This document shows, in pieces, positions 41,734 to 45,966 of a stretch of DNA of 45,966 bases. How positions within the stretch are numbered: the stretch's first letter is position 1; every line of letters begins with the position of its first letter. The DNA lies in assembly GCA_020634755.1 (NCBI GenBank), contig JACKBC010000051.1, positions 1 through 45,966 on the forward strand. Reading direction: 5' to 3'. Source of the stretch: Caldilineaceae bacterium (GTDB taxonomy: Bacteria; Chloroflexota; Anaerolineae; Caldilineales; Caldilineaceae). Below the pieces are notes generated by a model that was not told where the DNA came from, made no database searches, and was given only the letters and a program-made list of their open reading frames with translations. Both the position numbers and the translations under genes were made by a program.

Positions 41734-41781
41734 AAAGAAGAAAGCAACCCAGGACTCAAATTTAGTTGGAGGAAAACAAAT

Positions 41782-44145
41782 ATGTCAAAATTATATCGAA
41801 AGCGTTTGATTAACGCACTGCTGCTGGCAATTATGCTGGTAGCAACTCCTGTATCCATTCTGCAGGCGGCCAACAACAGCGCCCCCACCCAGCAGACCAG
41901 AGCCACCAAGGTTACCGGTTTGCTGCCAGGTGGACAGTTCGCCAAAATCTGGCTGGGGCTGGAGCCCAATCAACCCAATGCCAGCATTCGCGTCTTTGCC
42001 GAGTGGGATCAACCCAATGCCGCAGCCAACGGCCTAAACTTCTTTGTGCTAGACCCAGTTGGGCTGGGCCGGGCGCAAGCGGGAACGCAGGTAAGCTCGG
42101 CGGCTGTGGCGGGTGGCAACCCTGTATTCCAAGGCAGCGACAACCAAATGGAGGCCAATTTTAATGCCTTCGGGTTGACGAATTACACGCTGGTTGTCGT
42201 CAATGATTCAAACATGGACGCCAATTTCACTATTTCTGTTGATGGCGCCACCATTGTCGATGATTCCGACCAGGTTGTGAATCCCGATGCGCCCGTAGCT
42301 ACGGCAGAGGCCACAGCTGAGGGTGAAACCACAGATGACGCAGCCGCCTCGGAAGAAGACGCCACTACGGACGCAGAGGCCACAGAAACCCCAGCCGCTG
42401 CCGAGAGCACCACAGCAGAAGCAACGCCTCAGAGCACTCCCGCCGCCACTACAGAGGCTGCGGCCTCTGCACCGGCAGCCGTGTCGACTACGCCCCAGGT
42501 TGTGCGTGAGACCGAGATGGAGGGAGACCTGGCGCCAGATACTATCCATTACCTTGGGTTGGAAACTTCTGAACGTGACGCCACGGTGGAACTCGAGATG
42601 GTCGTAAATCCCGCTGACAACAGCGAAGTGTTGCGCCGCACCAACTTCTTTGTCATCCCCACCGACGAATTAGCCCGCCTAAGCGCCAGCACACGTCTCA
42701 GCGATGTGGCCATTGCCGCCGGCAACCGCGTCTTTGGCGGCGCCAGCAACGAGCGCAAAGCCAGCTTTAAAGCGGTGGGCACGGGCCCTTACACCGTGCT
42801 GGTGCAGAATACATCGCAAGATGTAACCGTTAACTATTCGCTGATGGTTGACGGTGGCGTGCTGGTGGACGACTCTAACCAGACCAAAACCGCGCAAGAA
42901 ATGGCGGCCACGGCTGTAACGACCACCACGACCACCGCCGATGACACAACGGCGGGTACAACCGCCACCGCTTCGGGCACAACCACCACGACTACCACAA
43001 GCACGACGACAACCACGACAACGACGCGTGAGGGTGAACCTGGTGGTACCTACACCATCCAAACTGGCGATACCATGAGCCTGATTGCCCGCGACATTTA
43101 CGGCAACTTGCGCCTGTATACACAGATTTGCGCCTTTAATGGTCTGTCCAATTGTGATCGCATTGAAGTGGGTGATGTTATCAAGCTGCCAACCCAGGCC
43201 CAAATTGATGCGCTGGGCGACAGCCCCACGCCAGTTCCGCAGTCTGACACGACGACAGAGGAGAGCAGCACGGCTACGGCCACGCCCACACCGGCGAATA
43301 GCGCTGCTAGTTCGACCGGCACCACTGCGGAGGCCACAGATGCCGTTTCCAGCACTGTGACCAGCGGCGCCGGCGACATTATCGATATTATCACCGGCAG
43401 CGAAGATTTCACCCAGCTGGTCGCGGCCATTAGCGCCGCCGGCCTGACCGATGCGCTGAAGGGCTCTGGTCCCTTTACGCTCTTTGCGCCCACCGACGCG
43501 GCGTTCAGCGCCTTGCCGGCCGGCACAATGGATACGCTGCTGGCCGATCCCGGTGGTCCATTGACCAATCTTCTGCTCTACCATGTTGTGCCGGGTAAGC
43601 TGATGAAGAGCGGGCTGACCGATGGCCTGAATGCGCAGACCGTCGATGGCGCCACCGTGCAGTTTAGCGCCAACGGCGACAGCGTAACCGTCAACGACGC
43701 CAACATTATTGTGCCGGATGTGGAAGCCTCTAACGGCGTGATTCACGTCATTGACACCGTCCTTTCGCCACCGGATGAAGAAGCCGCCACGGATAGTACC
43801 GCGGCCGCCGCCTCGACTGATGCTACGGCCGATTCCAGCACGGCAGACACGCAGGGCATTATTGATAATCTGCCCGTGCTGACCGACGCTACGGACCTGA
43901 AAAGTTCTGAACAGAATGGCAATGCCACGGTAGAGTACAAAAGCCAAATGACCATTGCCGAAGCCGCGGATTTTTATGATGCGCAGATGACGCGCTTGGG
44001 GTACGAAACCCAAACGTCCGTTGTGACTGCCCAGGCGGCCACATTCTCGTTCACCAGCGACGCCAGCGACATCCGCCTGAGCATTACGCCGGACACAGCT
44101 GATGAGACATCGATTGTCGTGATTATTACGGTGGTCGGCTCGTAA
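41782..44145 (+). CDS. Exported LysM and fasciclin-domain protein
   Basis: 787 residues; the ATG follows GGAGGA. A Sec signal (LINALLLAIMLVATPVSILQAA) is followed by two similar beta domains (~35-165 and ~245-375, each with FFV...P and VDGG.LVDDS patterns), separated by a Thr/Ala/Glu linker. A low-complexity Thr tract (~375-415) leads to a LysM domain (~422-470, TYTIQTGDTMSLIARDIYGN), which binds peptidoglycan-type glycans. After another linker comes a fasciclin (FAS1) domain (~532-662, GPFTLFAPTDAAFSALPAGT, YHVVPGKLM, GVIHVIDTVLSPP), an adhesion module. The last ~90 residues resemble a small alpha/beta domain. Probably a cell-surface adhesion protein. Confidence 0.9.
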   Translation: MSKLYRKRLINALLLAIMLVATPVSILQAANNSAPTQQTRATKVTGLLPGGQFAKIWLGLEPNQPNASIRVFAEWDQPNAAANGLNFFVLDPVGLGRAQAGTQVSSAAVAGGNPVFQGSDNQMEANFNAFGLTNYTLVVVNDSNMDANFTISVDGATIVDDSDQVVNPDAPVATAEATAEGETTDDAAASEEDATTDAEATETPAAAESTTAEATPQSTPAATTEAAASAPAAVSTTPQVVRETEMEGDLAPDTIHYLGLETSERDATVELEMVVNPADNSEVLRRTNFFVIPTDELARLSASTRLSDVAIAAGNRVFGGASNERKASFKAVGTGPYTVLVQNTSQDVTVNYSLMVDGGVLVDDSNQTKTAQEMAATAVTTTTTTADDTTAGTTATASGTTTTTTTSTTTTTTTTREGEPGGTYTIQTGDTMSLIARDIYGNLRLYTQICAFNGLSNCDRIEVGDVIKLPTQAQIDALGDSPTPVPQSDTTTEESSTATATPTPANSAASSTGTTAEATDAVSSTVTSGAGDIIDIITGSEDFTQLVAAISAAGLTDALKGSGPFTLFAPTDAAFSALPAGTMDTLLADPGGPLTNLLLYHVVPGKLMKSGLTDGLNAQTVDGATVQFSANGDSVTVNDANIIVPDVEASNGVIHVIDTVLSPPDEEAATDSTAAAASTDATADSSTADTQGIIDNLPVLTDATDLKSSEQNGNATVEYKSQMTIAEAADFYDAQMTRLGYETQTSVVTAQAATFSFTSDASDIRLSITPDTADETSIVVIITVVGS

Positions 44146-44177
44146 AAAGTTCAGCAATTTAGAGCTTCACCAGTAAA

Positions 44178-44247
44178 TATCAGTACACCGCAACGGTGTT
44201 GGCGATTCAGGAATCCAGCCCAGTTGTATGCCGTTGCGATCTACTGA
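44178..44247 (-). repeat. Family 2 palindromic repeat, inverted and shortened
   Basis: Read on the minus strand it starts tcagtagatcgcaacggcat and ends atcgccaacaccgttgcggt plus gtactgata. It is about 15 bp shorter in the middle than the other copies. Confidence 0.75.
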
Positions 44248-44260
44248 ATAATCCATTCCA

Positions 44261-44290
44261 CAGAGCGCACTCAATGATGAGTGCGCTCTG
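44261..44290 (+). terminator. Terminator-like hairpin after the LysM/fasciclin gene
   Basis: A perfect 13-bp stem (cagagcgcactca with tgagtgcgctctg) and 4-nt loop are followed by ttgctgtt. The T run is weak. Confidence 0.7.
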
Positions 44291-44331
44291 TTGCTGTTAA
44301 AGATCATTTGTGCTAGACTGAAAACCATTGT

Positions 44332-44416
44332 CATACTCAGCTCTGCATGCGAATCGGGGTTTCGTTACGCCTTGGAGCCTATTGAAAACTCGGTTCTCAT
44401 CGCAACCGCAGTATAG
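44332..44416 (-). repeat. Family 1 palindromic repeat, inverted
   Basis: Read on the minus strand it begins ctatactgcggttgcgatga plus gaaccgagttttc and ends gcagagctgagtatg. It lies 41 bp before the helicase start. The gap 44146-44457 holds only repeats and the terminator. Confidence 0.8.
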
Positions 44417-44457
44417 ACACGATTTCCGAATAGTTGAACAACGAACACTTCTGCTTT

Positions 44458-45966
44458 ATGGCCCGCCAAACTCGCTCACACAAACCTGATAATTCGCCGC
44501 CAGAGCCGCACTATGCACCGCTGGAAGACCATCTCTTTGTGGGCGCGCTGGACAATCCGTTTGGCGCGCTGCTGGACGAGCCGCCTGATTCGCCCCTGGA
44601 TGTTTGGGGCGCACAGCCCGCCAAGCCAAAGCGCCCATCTGAACTGGAAAAGACGGACTTGGCCGCGCTCTTTGGCCCCGATGGCCCATTAGCAGAGGCG
44701 CTGGAAGGCTATGAAATGCGGCCCAGCCAAGTGGAAATGGCTCAGGCGATCAAGCGCTGCTTGCAGGCCGAACGCCACGCGCTCATCGAGGCGCCCACCG
44801 GCACCGGCAAATCCATTGCCTATTTGATCCCCGCCATTCTCAGCGGCAAGACGGTAGTGGTGGCCACCGCCAATAAATCGCTGCAGAGCCAGCTGTATCA
44901 AAAAGATATTCCCTTTTTGCGCAAAGTCCTCAACAAGCCCATACCCGCCGTGGTGGTCAAAGGACGCAGCAACTACATCTGCACCTATAAGTGGGAGCAG
45001 GAGGATTTTGAGCAACAGCGCTTTGCCTTTATGGATCGTGAAAATGAACAAGCCTCTTTTGTGCGTTCTTGGCTCAAAACGACCGAAACCGGCGATGTTG
45101 ATGATTTGCCCTTTGTGCTAGATAGCGATCTGCGGCCTCGGCTAGTGAGCTTTCCTGACGACTGTTTGCACTCTGACTGCCGTCACTTTCACGACAACTG
45201 CTGGATCAACAAAATGCGCGATAAGGCAGCTGAGGCCCAGGTGCTCATCACCAACCATCACCTTATGCTCAATGCCCTGGAATTGGGCTGGGCCGGCGAG
45301 CGCATATTGCCGCTGTCCTCGGTTTACATCATTGATGAAGCGCATCAGCTTGAACAGACCGCTACCAGCGTTTTTGAATATACCCTTACCGACTACACCG
45401 TGGAGCAGCTGCTCAACCGCAGCGTCATCAAGGAACAGGCAGACGCCGAAGAGATTGACGAGCTGCGTTTTCACAATACGTTGGCGTTTCAAGAAGTGGC
45501 GCATTTGAGCCGCGACAACGCCTTTCGCATTGAGCCCGAGCTGGAAGAGATGAAAAAGCTGGCGCGCTCGCTCAATGCGCTCAACGACAAGCTGCGCAAA
45601 AACAATCCATTTAGCGATGGGAACGAAACGGCGCCGTTTGCCGATGAGGCAGAACCCCCTCAAAAGGAGGGGAAATCCGCCGATGATGAGCTGGCTGAAA
45701 AGCGGCGAGCCTATGAACTAGTCTTGTCCGAGCTGACAAGCACGGTAAACAAGCTGCTGGCCGTGGCCTCTAATAATCGTGATGCCGACTTTGTGCGCTA
45801 CGCCGTACGCGTCTTTGACCGTCGGCATGTTTCGCTGGAACTGCATGCCGCACCCATCAACCCGGCCACGCTGCTCTCCGAATTCCTCTTTCAGCCAGAG
45901 ATGGAAAATGCCGAGGGTGAACCGCTGGCGCGTACCGTCATCTGCACCAGCGCTACCCTTGCTACC
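44458..45966 (+). CDS. DinG/XPD-type iron-sulfur helicase (3' partial)
   Basis: 503 codons are visible and the frame runs off the window end. The ATG at 44458 lacks a Shine-Dalgarno sequence; a TTG at 44434 is an alternative. After a ~80-residue disordered head come the Q-motif-like YEMRPSQVEMAQAI, Walker A EAPTGTGKSIAY (~110), motif Ia VVVATANKSLQSQL, the four iron-sulfur cysteines (one in SNYICTYKW and three in DDCLHSDCRHFHDNCW, spaced Cx4C and Cx6C), ITNHHLML and the DEAH box YIIDEAHQLE (~293). The last visible bases encode VICTSATLA, motif III. This is the bacterial DinG/YoaA branch of superfamily 2 helicases, acting in DNA repair or replication-fork processing. Confidence 0.93.
   Translation, partial: MARQTRSHKPDNSPPEPHYAPLEDHLFVGALDNPFGALLDEPPDSPLDVWGAQPAKPKRPSELEKTDLAALFGPDGPLAEALEGYEMRPSQVEMAQAIKRCLQAERHALIEAPTGTGKSIAYLIPAILSGKTVVVATANKSLQSQLYQKDIPFLRKVLNKPIPAVVVKGRSNYICTYKWEQEDFEQQRFAFMDRENEQASFVRSWLKTTETGDVDDLPFVLDSDLRPRLVSFPDDCLHSDCRHFHDNCWINKMRDKAAEAQVLITNHHLMLNALELGWAGERILPLSSVYIIDEAHQLEQTATSVFEYTLTDYTVEQLLNRSVIKEQADAEEIDELRFHNTLAFQEVAHLSRDNAFRIEPELEEMKKLARSLNALNDKLRKNNPFSDGNETAPFADEAEPPQKEGKSADDELAEKRRAYELVLSELTSTVNKLLAVASNNRDADFVRYAVRVFDRRHVSLELHAAPINPATLLSEFLFQPEMENAEGEPLARTVICTSATLAT

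Noticed and set aside
42679..44157. 492-codon antisense frame opposite the LysM/fasciclin gene
   Set aside because: The plus strand has clear domains and a ribosome binding site. The antisense protein is Arg/Gly/His-rich noise from Ala/Thr-rich coding DNA.

Overview
The window looks like a chromosomal segment of a GC-rich, free-living bacterium, most likely a Chloroflexota member (Anaerolineae/Caldilineae-like). This is inferred from the many exported proteins with Thr/Pro/Ala linkers, an AAA-TPR protein with a helical N-terminal region of the kind common in that phylum, a T-box leader, and intergenic DNA full of short palindromic repeats. No 16S rRNA or other phylogenetic marker was used, so the assignment is tentative. 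No tRNA, rRNA, CRISPR array, prophage or intact transposase gene was seen.

Layout. 1-4.5 kb: a membrane protein fused to a spermidine-synthase-like domain (5' partial), convergent with a large AAA/TPR ATPase. 4.9-12.2 kb: an exported protein, then a 2059-residue exported NHL/RHS protein. 12.3-14.4 kb: an MFS permease and a SAM methyltransferase, separated by a 113-bp MITE-like element with a perfect 10-bp target duplication. 14.9-18.9 kb: a T-box leader with threonine specifier ACC controls an M20 peptidase, a YbaK-type deacylase and threonyl-tRNA synthetase. 19.1-22.1 kb: infC-rpmI-rplT, with IF3 apparently starting at AUU/AUC, then a TrmH-family RNA methyltransferase. 22.3-29.1 kb: an exported protein, a PhyH-type oxygenase with a small membrane partner, a MEMO-like protein, an amino-acid-type ABC binding lipoprotein and a Nif3 protein. 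29.3-29.6 kb: a small selenoprotein (SelW/Rdx family, CxxU) whose in-frame UGA hides its 5' end from ordinary gene calling. 30.0-36.5 kb: a Tat-exported clan GH-A hydrolase-like lipoprotein, two uncharacterised genes sharing a homologous hairpin leader, and a VWA - PP2C phosphatase - membrane protein kinase triad of the TerY-P type. 36.9-44.1 kb: cell-envelope genes (class A PBP, a three-repeat beta-domain protein, a LysM/fasciclin protein). 44.5 kb to the end: a DinG/XPD-type iron-sulfur helicase (3' partial).

Several distinct families of palindromic intergenic repeats, about 75-100 bp each, occur repeatedly. Some abut end to end (41.29-41.55 kb). Others sit directly against start codons, also inside operons, where they may act as RNA hairpins. 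The strongest single findings are the selenoprotein, the T-box-thrS operon, the non-canonical infC start, the covarying hairpin leaders and the MITE array.
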